Notes: a model not told the origin generated them from the letters alone. A stretch of DNA of 64,000 nt from Bradyrhizobium sp. WSM1743 (GCF_000473065.1 NZ_KI421494.1:48752-112751), one strand, 5' to 3'; shown: positions 9,975 to 20,094, counted from the first letter of the stretch. A program made the numbers and translations.

Positions 9975-10375
9975 CGCCACTGGGCGAGAATCTCGTCTTC
10001 AAGGGCGGAACGTCCCTTTCGAAGGCTGACGGCGCAGTTCGCCGTTTCCCGGACGACGTGGATCTCACATACGGCGTTCGAGCAATAGCTCCGGACCTGG
10101 CGAAACACAGCGAGGACAATCCCTCAGAACCGCAGTCAAAGCAAAAAAATGGAACTCCAAGGCACGAGAACGCCTCCCGGTTCGCGTGAAGGGAAAGACG
10201 TTGTGCGTCATCAATGAGCGCCTACAACAGGACAAGCTCACTACCAAAGTTGATGCCAACGACAACAAGATGCTCGTCACGTATGGTCCATTGGAGGCTG
10301 GTAGCGGCTATGTGAGTCCCGCCGTGATACTCGACTTGGCGCACGATCGACCGGCGGTCCATTGTTATATTGGTC
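9975..10375 (+). pseudogene. AbiEii-like nucleotidyltransferase toxin fragment
   Basis: One frame reads LGENLVFKGGTSLSKADGAV and then FPDDVDLTYGVRAIAPDL, which is the nucleotidyltransferase signature (GGTSLSKA then D-x-D-L) of AbiEii/AbiGii toxins. After a frameshift near 10130 another frame reads RVKGKTLCVINERLQQDKLT, then GSGYVSPAVILDL, matching the following segment of the same family. The N-terminus and the C-terminal helical domain are missing. Together with the broken antitoxin at 6506-7095 it suggests a dismantled AbiE module around the nopM insertion. Confidence 0.7.
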
Positions 10376-10498
10376 GACCAATTTCGTAAGCTCGAAGACG
10401 AGGCCGGCGAAGAGGTGCGACAAGATTGGAGCAACCCGTCCGTCGTCAGGCTGGTGCCGATCCGAGGCCGGTCTCGCGCGCAGCAATATCCTGATCTC

Positions 10499-10526
10499 GT
10501 CAGCTTTTAGAAAGGTTGCGGCTACA
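10499..10526 (+). promoter_or_regulatory. tts box (TtsI binding site)
   Basis: GTCAGCTTTTAGAAAGGT followed by the weaker tail GCGGCTACA. It is 116 bp before the ATG of the large effector-like gene and matches the other three boxes at nearly all positions of the first 18 bases. Confidence 0.7.
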
Positions 10527-10614
10527 ACAATCGAGAATCTGAAGAGCTGCTATCTCGCCGTAATCCAGGCCGTACGGATTGCTGCAGGGTCTATACAAAC
10601 ATGAGGAGAACAGG

Positions 10615-12861
10615 ATGGATCCGGTTGACCCATTCTTCGATTCAGGAGCCTGGATGCGGGAGTACGCCGCGCTGCAGGGGCGGGCGGGGCAGCGACGCAG
10701 CGACTCAAGCGAGCAAGGCGACTTTGAGAAGCGGATGGAGGATTTGCATCTCGATCCGTCTGATCAAAGCAAGTCAACTTCACCTGATCGGCCTCCCACA
10801 GGAGGTGGTCGAGCAGTCCGGCGGGACGATTTCGGCGGTTCGATGCGGGTGCCGCCGCACTCCGCTTTCAGGGCGGGTGCGCTAGGCGGCACGCGCCGGA
10901 GCGTAGACATTCCCAGCTTTCAGCTTCCCGCTTCGGCGCAAGTGCCGCAGTCCAGTTTGCGAGATGATCTGTTCAGCAGCGCACGCTACAGCTTTCCGGA
11001 CGCCGAGTCTGCGTCGGCCAAGAGCGAAAAAAGCCGCGGATTATGGTCACGCTTCAAGTCGGGAATCGGCAAGGCCCTTGGCGGGAGCGGCAGCGGAAAG
11101 TCGTCGCGCGACGCGGGTCAATCTGACGTATTTTCGACGAATTTACGAATTGATTACGCTAGGCAGCCCGGTCGGACCCGCGGGGTCTCTGCGGCCGATG
11201 AGGAGCTTATTGAAGATTTCCGGAACAGGGCGGGTAACCTCAGCGATGGCACCATCAGGAATGCGGCAGCCGATTTGCGTCATTTGAGCGCGCGCCTGAG
11301 CGACGCCGGCAGGCCCTCGATCGCCGATCGAATTCGCCGGGAATTGGAAAACGCGCAGCTGGAAAATCCCGAGGTGGAAAACCACCAGTTGGAAGCTGAG
11401 CTCGATGAGGACGTCAACACATACGCAAAGGACCGCGGCAGGCGCATCAAGGCGGCCCTGAAGAAGCTTCGTGAAGTCGGTGCCGGAAACACCTTGGCAG
11501 CCGATCTCCGCCGGCTGGCTCCTCATGCTGAGGACGCAACCCTCATCCGCATGTGGGCGGCCGCGGAAAAGGCAACAGACAGGATCGATCCAAAGACGAT
11601 CGACAGGCAAACTCGCCGCATGTTCAGGCTGAGTGAGTGGCTGCAGACGCATGACAGACAGCCGATCGCCGGCCGACTTTCCACCCCTGGGCTCGCTCAG
11701 GACGTCGAGGAGTACAAGCACGAGACCGGGGACAGCAAGATCAATGCTGATCTGGTGAGGCTTGGGCTCTACCAGCAAATCCTTGAGGCGAACAGGGCAC
11801 TTGGATTGCCGCCTCCTGAGGACCCGGGTCAGCCTTCTGCGGAAGCTGCTCGGCAGGCCCACTCGCCACAGGACCCTCCCGCAACGCCAGCCACGCCGAG
11901 CGCGGGAGCTTGGGAATGGCTTGGAGATCAAATGCACGGATCTGGCTCATCGATGCCGGCGCCGCAAAGCGGATGGCAAGCCAGCTCGTCCCAGCTGCTT
12001 CCCGCAACGCCTGCGACGCCGAGCGCCGGAGCCTGGGATTGGCTTGGTGAGCAGATCCACGGACCCGCCTCACCGGTGCCAGCGCCGCACTGGGGCGCGC
12101 AGGCTCATCTGCCGCTCGAGCTTCCTGCCACTCCGGCCACCCCGAGCCAGGGAGCCTGGGCCTGGCTGGGGCAACAGATGCAAGAGCCCGCATCGCCATC
12201 ATCCGTGAGGCCCCGATCGTCAAACATCTACGGCGGTCTCGACTCCTTCGTTGATCTGGATCCGCCCACGCCGCACGATTTGCGTGACGATGCGCGCTCT
12301 GCGCCGGCACCTGAATTTGCAGCCGCCTCGTCGTTCGCAGGACCGCCGGGGGCGGCTCCGGAGCTGCGGGATATTGGAGCGATCGTTGGCGCCAACTGGC
12401 GCCACGGCTCCCAGGCGGCTTCAGACGTGTTGATCGATGTATTGGGCAACATCAATTTGCTGCCAAACCAGTTCGGGCCAAGTCAGTTTGCGATCAATGG
12501 GGAGCGCTATTCCGCGACGTTCGGACCGCGAGGCAGCATGGATGTTCGCCTGATCCATCATCCTCGCGTGAGCCAGCCGGATGAACCCGGCCCGTCTCAA
12601 TCGCTCCATCGTCCCCGGCCGATCGTGCCAGCCGCGCAATCCGGTGAGGGCCGCATTGATCTTGGCTATCTGATCCGCGGGCGATGGGAGCACCGAGAGC
12701 GATTCCTGCCACCTTACCTTGTCCGCGTCCTGGAGGGCCAAGGCATCCTGCCGCAGGCGGGGCAGCCAACCCATTTCGATATCCGCGGAGTGCCTTACAG
12801 GGGCGAATTGGTGGAAAGCGAAGGCCGCCAGCGCGTACGCATTTATCCTGAACGTGGCTGA
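10615..12861 (+). CDS. Large modular type III effector candidate, unrecognised family
   Basis: 748 residues from the ATG at 10615, which has GAGGAG six bases upstream; the frame is open from 10579. No enzyme motif was recognised. Visible modules: a polar N-terminus; a basic segment KSRGLWSRFKSGIGKALGG near residue 155; a helical region (about 190-390) with repeated LR-L...L...GRPSIADR-type units, also found in the effector at 59367; three proline-rich tandem repeats around LPATPATPSAGAWEWLG (about 415-545); and two about 65-residue C-terminal repeats, one starting DIGAIVGANWRHGS and one DLGYLIRGRWEHRE. The tts box upstream, the modular architecture and the position next to nopM argue for a TtsI-dependent effector. 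The function is unknown; the repeats suggest protein or nucleic-acid binding rather than catalysis. Confidence 0.8.
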   Translation: MDPVDPFFDSGAWMREYAALQGRAGQRRSDSSEQGDFEKRMEDLHLDPSDQSKSTSPDRPPTGGGRAVRRDDFGGSMRVPPHSAFRAGALGGTRRSVDIPSFQLPASAQVPQSSLRDDLFSSARYSFPDAESASAKSEKSRGLWSRFKSGIGKALGGSGSGKSSRDAGQSDVFSTNLRIDYARQPGRTRGVSAADEELIEDFRNRAGNLSDGTIRNAAADLRHLSARLSDAGRPSIADRIRRELENAQLENPEVENHQLEAELDEDVNTYAKDRGRRIKAALKKLREVGAGNTLAADLRRLAPHAEDATLIRMWAAAEKATDRIDPKTIDRQTRRMFRLSEWLQTHDRQPIAGRLSTPGLAQDVEEYKHETGDSKINADLVRLGLYQQILEANRALGLPPPEDPGQPSAEAARQAHSPQDPPATPATPSAGAWEWLGDQMHGSGSSMPAPQSGWQASSSQLLPATPATPSAGAWDWLGEQIHGPASPVPAPHWGAQAHLPLELPATPATPSQGAWAWLGQQMQEPASPSSVRPRSSNIYGGLDSFVDLDPPTPHDLRDDARSAPAPEFAAASSFAGPPGAAPELRDIGAIVGANWRHGSQAASDVLIDVLGNINLLPNQFGPSQFAINGERYSATFGPRGSMDVRLIHHPRVSQPDEPGPSQSLHRPRPIVPAAQSGEGRIDLGYLIRGRWEHRERFLPPYLVRVLEGQGILPQAGQPTHFDIRGVPYRGELVESEGRQRVRIYPERG

Positions 12862-12986
12862 AGAGGCAGCAGGGCCTGCAATCAGGCTTTCGGCGGGGCA
12901 GCTCGCGTAAGGCGTTCTATGGCGAGGCTTTTGGCAGGCGATGGACGGTTGCAGGGGCACGGCCTGAACCGTTCAGCCTCCTCTTT

Positions 12987-13010
12987 GTAGAATCTGCCAG
13001 GCGATTCTAC
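12987..13010. terminator. Hairpin after the effector gene
   Basis: GTAGAATC and GATTCTAC are separated by 8 bases, forming an 8-bp perfect stem 126 bp after the stop codon. There is no clear T run behind it, so termination is only possible. Confidence 0.3.
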
Positions 13011-13679
13011 GAATTTGCTGCATGTCGGGACCCGCTTTCTGCATCCCTGATCCTTTCACATAGTCCGCCAATTCTTGTCTTGGAAACCGCAGCTACTACA
13101 GATCCAACGCATTCGTGATCGACGGAGCACCGCGCCGAGTGCAGGCAATGGACAAGCGCCAAGAACATGGCCACGAAACGAAAGTTTGCTGACGAAGGCT
13201 TTTCCTGATTGCGGCCCAAATTCCTCGGCGGGCGCTGTACTTCGCAACCTGCATAGCTTAAGCCTTCATGCGCAGTTCAGTATTGAGCTATGCAAAGTCT
13301 CCTCGCGCGCTCTGCAAACGCCTGGTCCGCTCGGGAGCAGAGTGCAAGGTCCCGCTGGACTGGGGAAGCCGATGAAAGCGAGCTTGGTGCGACAAAAATC
13401 GATAAACCATCGTATAGCTCGCTTCCCCTTTCCTTTCGGTCTTATCGCAGAGTCAGCTATTGGAGCGTCGACTCTCGGTGGCAATTGTCTCCGCTGCCTG
13501 TCATCGGATAGCTCGACTTCCATGCAAACCGACTATGCAACAGCGACGTGCCCTTAACAATAGGTGTTGGCCAACCTCAGCTATGTATTCGGCTGGTTGG
13601 ATAAGGTGTGCCGAGATGATGATACATCATGTAACAGGAAAGGTTTTGCCTGAGACAGCCTCCGAATCGCGATCTCGCT
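13011..13679. other. Intergenic stretch, nothing recognised
   Basis: Several short frames on both strands, none with recognisable motifs. Confidence 0.4.
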
Positions 13680-14701
13680 TTGGACTTCACCAAAGGAGTG
13701 CTCATCATTTTAGTGATCGTCGGTCACCTGATCCAATATATCCACTATCAAAATGCAGGATTTTGGGATTCGGCATGCTTCAAATGGATCTACATGTTCC
13801 ACATGCCCCCCTTTATGGCGATAAGCGGTTATCTTTCTTGCCGAGCGCTCCTGGTAAAGTCGTTCACGCAAGCTATCGGCGATCGTGCGACGCAGCTCCT
13901 GGTGCCGATGCTGTTTTGGTGCTGCATTCTCGAGTCATTGAAGTTTGCCGTGTTTCCCCGATCGGCGGGCGCACCAGATACCGTTTTGCAGTTTGTGAAT
14001 GAGTCCGCCGGCACATATTGGTTCGTCTGGGCCGCGTTCATTTGTTTTATTTTCGCTAAAGCTATTTCGATTTCCAAGCATTGGTCGCCCTGGGCCTTGT
14101 TCGTATCCGTCATTCTGGTCGTGCTTGCGCCTCTGACTTTTTCCATATTCCCTCTCATAAAGTATATGTACCCGTTCTACTGCCTGGGATTCTCATTTGC
14201 GCAGTCGAGAGAACGGTGGACGAGCATAATGCGCTCTCACAGGCCGTTCTTGATTATGTCTGCCTCAATAGCGGCTATGATGTGCTTTCTGGCCTGGCGC
14301 AACGACACTTATGCATACAACAATCTCGCTTTGGTCCAGGATTTGCCATCGGCAAAAAATGTTCTTCTGATGTTTCTCGGCTCCGCAGCTGCCTCAGTGG
14401 TAATGATCGAGGTCCTGCTTCGATGCTGGAATATTGGTCACTCAAATCGGGTGGTCCGCTTTATCGCCGCGAAACTGGGGCCGAGCACGCTCGTGCTGTA
14501 CTTGATTCAGGGGCGGTATTCCGTCTCATGGATTCCATACAGTATGGAGAACTTTGGGGCCCCGCAATGAGGTCTGCCGCGGCTGCATTTCTCGGGACAA
14601 TGATTGTTGCCGTCGCGCTAGCGGTTCGCTGGACGGTGCGCGACATTCCTTATCTGTCCCAGCTCATGCTCGGAGTGCCACCCGCTCACCTCGGTAAGTA
14701 G
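13680..14701 (+). pseudogene. Membrane acyltransferase family 3 (NodX/OafA-like), C-terminal frameshift
   Basis: The protein opens with LDFTKGVLIILVIVGHLIQY, the start of acyltransferase-3 proteins with the conserved G-H, followed by MFHMPPFMAISGYL and about eight hydrophobic segments. Members O-acetylate sugars, for example NodX and NolL on Nod factors. The first frame stops at 14570. The natural continuation is in another frame, from VFRLMDSIQYGELWG through the last membrane span RSAAAAFLGTMIVAVALAV to 14701, so one frameshift lies near 14515. The start is also uncertain: TTG at 13680, while coding-like sequence (NRDLA) extends upstream to an in-frame stop at 13632 without a good start codon. 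It is probably inactive or C-terminally truncated. Confidence 0.7.
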
Positions 14702-14943
14702 CTGTAACCGAGATCTGATCAGGAGGCTCTCGCAAACCCATCGTAGATTGCGTTTCTTGTACCCCTGCTGTCTACGCAAGGCGAGACAATCTGGCAAAAT
14801 GTTCTCAAAAATTGGGTCGTTGCGCCACGTAGTTTGTTTCCCCCGAACGTCTAGCGCAGATGCAGCCGATCCCTGCGAGGGGATCGCGAAGGCCCGGTCC
14901 CATGCGGCACGATTACGTCGGAGCAGAACGGCGCTTGCGATGA

Positions 14944-16530
14944 TCAGAAGAATATCAACGTAGATACCAACAGATTGAGCGCGTGTTCCGTTTGGGGCGT
15001 GTGTGTGATGCTTGTCGGGTAATGAATGTATGACAGTCCGACGCTTGCATATATCCCTGGAGCGAGATGCGCGATGTATGTTCCCGTAACTGCTGTGCTA
15101 TCGCGGTGCGCAAGCTGGCCTTTAGCCAGAGCAGCATCCACTGCAAGCTTACTCCATGCCGTGTTGGTCGCAACGAGAGCAATCAGATCGCTTGGCCTGC
15201 TATCAAAAGGTCCCTTCGCATAAAGACGAAGCTCGTAATACCGGCTGATCCTGTTGCGCTCAGGTGGAGCTCCCATGACGGAGAAGCCGCCGTAGATGCC
15301 GCGAGACGGCGACCCAAGGGCGTCACTCTGCCAGAGCTGCCTGTCCGCAGCGATGTAGTGAAAATTATTTCCGCTCTCCCTTTGTTGCTTGGGATCCGCC
15401 AAATTCGTGTAGCGGCTACTGTTCAAACCAACGCCCGCCCGCAGCCACGTGTCGGGTACGCCGGGAGCAGCCTTGCTCTTGTAGCCGGCTTCTTCGACGA
15501 GAAGGATGCCTGCATTGGCCGTGCTCCATTTCAAGCCGGTGGGATTCTCGGTTATATGAGCATAGGTACCATCCGGACTGATTGAGCGCTGGACGGAGAC
15601 CTTGTTGTACAAGCGAGCGTCAAAATTGTACTTCAAGTTGGCCGCTGGCGTGGGCGCGGCATTGGTGCTCATCCCAGCCTGGAACAAGGCAGACATGTTC
15701 GATCCTGTCCCTCCGAAAAATGTGCCGGTGAATTCATTTTGGTTTCTGAGATAGCCAAGTTTGAGTTCTAGCGTCCTGTCGAAGAAAGTCTGGTAGTAGG
15801 CGAGCGTATTGAGTCCCACTCGATCTGGCCCTGGGCGATCCCACGTCCAGTATTGCTGCTCGGCTCCTACGACAATCTGTCCGTCGGCAATGCCAAACCG
15901 GCTCAGATCGTAGGTGACGATCATGAAGTTCGCCGACGCGAACGTCGGATTCTGGCCCATATAGAGCTGGTTTGCGATAGTGCTTCTGGCTGCATGCGGT
16001 AGCTGGTTGCTTGCAAAGGAGTTTTGTGTCCACCCGATATAGCCGATGCCGACGTCCGCCAGCGCAGATCTAACGCCCCCCTTGTCCTGACCAATCGTAT
16101 CTGCAGGACCAGGGATGGGGAACCACAACCCTTTTTCACGGAGATTGTCGTACCTTTGGAAGGGATCGATGGTCTTTTGCGGTCTCGTCTGAGCGGCCCC
16201 GTTCGCACTGCCGCGCTTCTCCAAAGGCACTCCGGGACCTGCTGCGGGCGCCGGGGCAGGAGGGCGGATTGCCTGACGGATCAGGTGGATCGGGAGCTTT
16301 GCGGCCCGGTCGGAAGACTTTCCTCTTTTGCTGGCCTGATCCACAGGGTGGTTACTAGGATCAAGTCCGCTTGCTGCTTGTGCCAGTACGGAATTGCCGA
16401 CCAGACAAGCCGCTAGCGAAAATGCGATAACAAGCCCAGATTGCTTTCGCCTTGGTCTGGAATTGAAAGAAAGTGCTGCCGTAGCCGAGTATGTCCGAGG
16501 CGAGGTCGTCGCAAGAAGGCAATCACGCAT
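14944..16530 (-). CDS. OprB-family carbohydrate-selective outer-membrane porin
   Basis: 528 residues from the ATG at 16530. It has a signal sequence (GLVIAFSLAACLVGNSVLAQA) and a linker rich in Pro and basic residues. The beta-barrel domain from about residue 130 has typical OprB blocks such as GIGYIGWTQNSFASNQL, EQQYWTWDRPGPDR, LELKLGYLRNQNEFTGTFFG and a C-terminal phenylalanine for outer-membrane insertion. OprB porins admit sugars across the outer membrane. The frame is open far upstream, but that part only translates a dispersed repeat and is not coding. No transporter genes are adjacent. Confidence 0.85.
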   Translation of the reverse strand: MRDCLLATTSPRTYSATAALSFNSRPRRKQSGLVIAFSLAACLVGNSVLAQAASGLDPSNHPVDQASKRGKSSDRAAKLPIHLIRQAIRPPAPAPAAGPGVPLEKRGSANGAAQTRPQKTIDPFQRYDNLREKGLWFPIPGPADTIGQDKGGVRSALADVGIGYIGWTQNSFASNQLPHAARSTIANQLYMGQNPTFASANFMIVTYDLSRFGIADGQIVVGAEQQYWTWDRPGPDRVGLNTLAYYQTFFDRTLELKLGYLRNQNEFTGTFFGGTGSNMSALFQAGMSTNAAPTPAANLKYNFDARLYNKVSVQRSISPDGTYAHITENPTGLKWSTANAGILLVEEAGYKSKAAPGVPDTWLRAGVGLNSSRYTNLADPKQQRESGNNFHYIAADRQLWQSDALGSPSRGIYGGFSVMGAPPERNRISRYYELRLYAKGPFDSRPSDLIALVATNTAWSKLAVDAALAKGQLAHRDSTAVTGTYIAHLAPGIYASVGLSYIHYPTSITHTPQTEHALNLLVSTLIFF

Positions 16531-16635
16531 GGCGTACTTCGGGTCGATGTCTGCCGGCCATGAATGGATTGAACTGCGGCCTGATTGGCCTGGAGTGAGC
16601 TCCCGGCGCAGTGTGGCACGCGCCTGCTTCCACAT

Positions 16636-16724
16636 CGTCATTGCGAGCACAGCGAAGTAATCCAGAATCCCCCCGCGGCGAGGCAGTCCGGATCGCGTCG
16701 TCGCCAGCGCTCCTCGCAATGACG
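16636..16724. repeat. Dispersed palindromic intergenic repeat
   Basis: CGTCATTGCGAGCACAGCGA at the left end is mirrored by GCTCCTCGCAATGACG at the right end. The interior contains imperfectly paired AGGCAGTCCGGATCG. This is the common Bradyrhizobiaceae genomic hairpin repeat of about 85-90 bp. It lies directly upstream of the porin gene and can form a long imperfect stem. Confidence 0.75.
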
Positions 16725-17841
16725 AGCAAGCGGCATCGCCGGCGTCGTTTCGCGTCCGAGGGTGAGGGGGACGAGCCAGAACTCGATCTATCCGAACAGA
16801 GCCACTCAGGCTTGCTGAACCCCTCAGCTCGCGGCGCGATGATGATCCGATCCGAAATTTGCTTGTGCACGACGCCGGTGCGCCGAGAGCCAGCGGAGAG
16901 TGCTGGCTCGGCAAATGCTCACGAGCGCGCGGGGGCTTGCTGTCCTGGCCACCAAAACATTGCGAATGTCCACCTTGCTCATTGTGAGTCAGGCGAGTCT
17001 GGCGGTGCCGCGCATTTGCATCCAAGGCAGCTTTCTGGACCAAATGACAGCTACCGGAAAGCAGGGCTCGCCGTGCAAGAGACTCGGCTTCACGAAGCTC
17101 TTCATCGGTATTGTTGTCAGCGAAACACGAGACAATCGGCGGGCTTGGCCGAAAGGCCTTTGAATTTGCGCGCTCGGCAACCAGAGCACAACATCCAACG
17201 TGAAGGCCCAAGAGACCGGAGGAATCAGCCATCCAGCTTTGGCGGACATCGGCGAGCAGTTGCTGCTTACCGTCAGCGCGGCAAAACTTGTCTTGCATCC
17301 GAATCCTTGACGTGCGCGGCGTTCGTTGGCCACGCTTGGCACGTGCCCGTCATCTCGAACAACCTGCCGGAACTGGTAGTTGATCAGGTGCAATGTTTGC
17401 CGGTCCAATCGCGCCATTGCGGCTCGGCCGATCAGCCGTGGCGCTTACGTGGCGCGTCCCGGACGAAGTTGTTGGTCTGGGCAATGCGTGAGGCGGGGCT
17501 CCATCGAACACTTGCAGGAATCAGTGGACGGTTTGCATTCGTGCCGGGGCAAGGTAAGAAAATCTGCAAGGTGCTTTTGATTGATGAGAAAATGTGCGCG
17601 CTGCGCCATCGCCAACGAAGACGAAAACCATTGCTCGCTGGTGGCGCTATCATGGAGAACGCGCGCAAATTGTCGCGTTGCATTGCTCAAGAAGGAGCGT
17701 TTCATAGGAGCAGGCGCAGCCGATCGGGAAGATCGCAAACATTGATTATTGTCGACGCGGTAACTCCTGGAGCGCGGGAGCATCGCGGGCTATCGAGTCG
17801 ACAAAATAAGCCTGCTGCAATGGGATCTCGAGTGAGGGACA
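16725..17841. other. Long stretch without recognisable gene
   Basis: Open frames exist on both strands (up to about 140 codons on the minus strand) but they overlap each other, are rich in Arg/Ser/Ala as expected of high-GC shadows, and show no motif I know. It may be decayed sequence. Confidence 0.4.
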
Positions 17842-18351
17842 ATGGACCTGATTGATCAAGCGGCTGCTTCCGACTTGCGGCCGCTCTTGCACGGGCCGTC
17901 AAGAAGGATTCTTCCGGTTTTGGTGCTCCCGCTTGTCCTCGTCGGCTCGTGTGCTGCTGGCGCCTGGGTTTGGGCTAACCTTGAAGATTTTGTCGAGACG
18001 CCGGAAAGCAGAGATGTCGCTTCAACAATGAGCCTGTCACTGGAGGACAGGGCATCCCTATTCGAGATAAAGTGGGCACAGCAGAAAACTGACGATGAGA
18101 TCGCAGAACTCAACCGCCGGATTGATGCCCAGCGGGATGCCCTCAAAGAGATCCTGGATCAGATCACCATGCTGACTTCGCGGATCGATTCGCTGCAGAG
18201 TTCAACACCTGTCCCTTCTGCTTCCGAGCCGCCTTTGTCGCCACCCCGGGCTGTTTCGACCAGGAAACGCTTCGGGCGGTCCAAACCACGGGGACCTGTT
18301 TCCGTCGGAGGCGCGCCAGTGATCGCCGGACCGAAGACCGCCGAGCCTTGA
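17842..18351 (+). CDS. Membrane-anchored coiled-coil protein, unknown function
   Basis: 169 residues. The start is supported by GAGGGA four bases before ATG. A cytoplasmic N-terminus of about 22 residues is followed by one transmembrane helix (ILPVLVLPLVLVGSCAAGAWVW). After it comes a helical periplasmic part with a coiled coil (residues about 65-115: AELNRRIDAQRDALKEILDQ) and a Pro/Ser-rich basic tail. I do not recognise the family. The architecture is that of a bitopic scaffold or anchor protein. It stands alone; hemN downstream is on the opposite strand. Confidence 0.6.
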   Translation: MDLIDQAAASDLRPLLHGPSRRILPVLVLPLVLVGSCAAGAWVWANLEDFVETPESRDVASTMSLSLEDRASLFEIKWAQQKTDDEIAELNRRIDAQRDALKEILDQITMLTSRIDSLQSSTPVPSASEPPLSPPRAVSTRKRFGRSKPRGPVSVGGAPVIAGPKTAEP

Positions 18352-18756
18352 GCTCTGAGACGCTGCAGGCGTGGTCGAGTCTCCAACTGTGCTTGAGGAG
18401 GTGGACCGTAGCTTCGCAAAGCGGCCGCCAGCCGTAAAATCCCGAAGCTTGTGCAGGCGCTGCCGTCTCCAGCGGCACGTCGCTGAAGCCACGCCATTAT
18501 CAAGAGCACTCAAGGGAGGTGGGGCATAGCCCTTTAGGCATGATCGAGCCGTGGCCCTGAACGGGGGAATCCGCTGCGCCTCTCCTTCAAATCAGCTTCC
18601 TTTAGTCAGCCCTCCCGGTTTGAGGCCATATCTGAAAGGTCGTTGTCATGACACCGCCGCTGCATTCTCGAAATCTGGCCTGTCTGCCGGAGGTGCCTCT
18701 TCAGATCATTTCGTCGCGAAGAGCTTAGATCTTTGGGATCTGCTCACATGCGGAGC
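18352..18756. other. Intergenic stretch between convergent genes
   Basis: No gene or clear terminator seen between the coiled-coil protein gene and hemN. Confidence 0.4.
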
Positions 18757-20094
18757 TTAGTTAATAGGGGTACGGTCGAGATAGGTGTCGAATGCGGCAG
18801 CAACAGCACGAATGAGAAACCGGTGTTCCTGCTTGACCCGAATGAATCCCTCTTCAATGTCCACTATCCCGTCTTCGGCAAGCATTCGCAACCGGTCGGC
18901 CGAATTGAGAAGAGGAATCGGATCAAATCCGTGAGCAGCACAGATCGCTGGTACGTCGGCCTGCAAATCGCACATCAGACGCTCGATAATTGCGGCGCGG
19001 AGCCGATCTTCGGGGGAGAGACAGTAGCCTTTTGAGGTTGCCAGACGACCAGCCTGAATGTGTTGGCGATAGGAAGCGGTTGCACTCTCGTTCTGGACGT
19101 AACCGTCACGCAGACGGCCGATGGCTGACGGACCTAAGCCGATCACGGTTTTGCAGGTATCAGCGGAATAACCCAGGGAGTTGCGGCGCAGCTGCCCGGC
19201 TTTCTGCGCCAGCGCGAGCTCGTCGTTCGGCAGGGCGAAATGGTCGAGCCCGATCTGGCGGTAGCCGGCCGAGACCAGCGTATCTGCAATAGCCGCGGCT
19301 TGCTCGGCGCGGGCGAGATTATCGGGCAGCGCCGTCTCATCGATCTGGCGCTGACGTTTCATATAGGAGGGGACGTGAGCATAGCCGAAAACCGCAAGCC
19401 GGTCTGGCCGCATGGCCAGAGCCGTCCGCGCGGAGTCCACGCAGGACCGCACCGTCTGATGTGGCAGTCCGAAGAGAAGGTCGAAATTGATGCGCCTTAT
19501 CCCATGCTGGCGAAGGCTTTCGACGACAGAAGCCGTCTGCACCTCGCTCTGGACGCGGTTGACCGCCCTTTGAACCACGGGGTCGAAGCTTTGCACACCT
19601 ATGCTCGCGCGGCTGATCCCCGCCGCTTCTAACGTTTCGACCATCTCGGCCGTGACCCCACGCGGATCGACTTCTATGGCGATGGTAGCTGATTTGCTGA
19701 ACGCGAAGCAGCGGCGCAAGAGTTCCATCAAGCCAAGGAAATCGGTCGGCGCAATGGTGGTCGGCGTCCCGCCGCCGAAATGCACGTCACTCACCGGCAG
19801 AGGAGGCGGCGCTTGCTCTGCGACCAAACGTATCTCATCTCGCACCGCCGCCAAATAATTGCGGATCGGTCGCTCGCTGCGAGTGAGGCTTGTAGGGAAG
19901 CCGCAATACCAGCAGATCGAGCGACAGAACGGAACGTGGAGGTAGAGCGATACGGGTTCGTTCGGCGGCAGCCGCCTCAACCATGTCTCACAAATCTCGG
20001 GACCGATCATCGCGGAGAAATCCGGTACGGTTGGGTAGATCGTGTACCAAGGCAGGCGAGCATCGCAATACTTGTTTAGGAGGGAGGTCTGCAA
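18757..20094 (-). CDS. hemN: Oxygen-independent coproporphyrinogen III oxidase
   Basis: 445 residues. The radical-SAM cluster motif C57-RSI-C61-WY-C64, the SAM-binding GGGTPTTI, the motif IEVDPRG and ASIGVQSFD are all present, as is the C-terminal HemN domain. The enzyme converts coproporphyrinogen III to protoporphyrinogen IX without oxygen. Haem supply under microaerobic or anaerobic conditions is needed for the symbiotic cytochrome oxidase and for bacteroid respiration. In B. japonicum hemN genes are FixK2-controlled, and a FixK-like site lies 59 bp before the start. The length is normal. Confidence 0.92.
   Translation of the reverse strand: MQTSLLNKYCDARLPWYTIYPTVPDFSAMIGPEICETWLRRLPPNEPVSLYLHVPFCRSICWYCGFPTSLTRSERPIRNYLAAVRDEIRLVAEQAPPPLPVSDVHFGGGTPTTIAPTDFLGLMELLRRCFAFSKSATIAIEVDPRGVTAEMVETLEAAGISRASIGVQSFDPVVQRAVNRVQSEVQTASVVESLRQHGIRRINFDLLFGLPHQTVRSCVDSARTALAMRPDRLAVFGYAHVPSYMKRQRQIDETALPDNLARAEQAAAIADTLVSAGYRQIGLDHFALPNDELALAQKAGQLRRNSLGYSADTCKTVIGLGPSAIGRLRDGYVQNESATASYRQHIQAGRLATSKGYCLSPEDRLRAAIIERLMCDLQADVPAICAAHGFDPIPLLNSADRLRMLAEDGIVDIEEGFIRVKQEHRFLIRAVAAAFDTYLDRTPIN

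Noticed and set aside
16531..17298. N-terminal extension of the OprB porin frame by 255 codons
   Set aside because: The extension crosses the hairpin repeat and has no coding character; a signal peptide follows the ATG at 16530.
16611..17855. Long plus-strand frame of 414 codons
   Set aside because: Its first part translates the dispersed hairpin repeat and the rest is Arg/Ser-rich without motifs; no ribosome binding site and no family resemblance.
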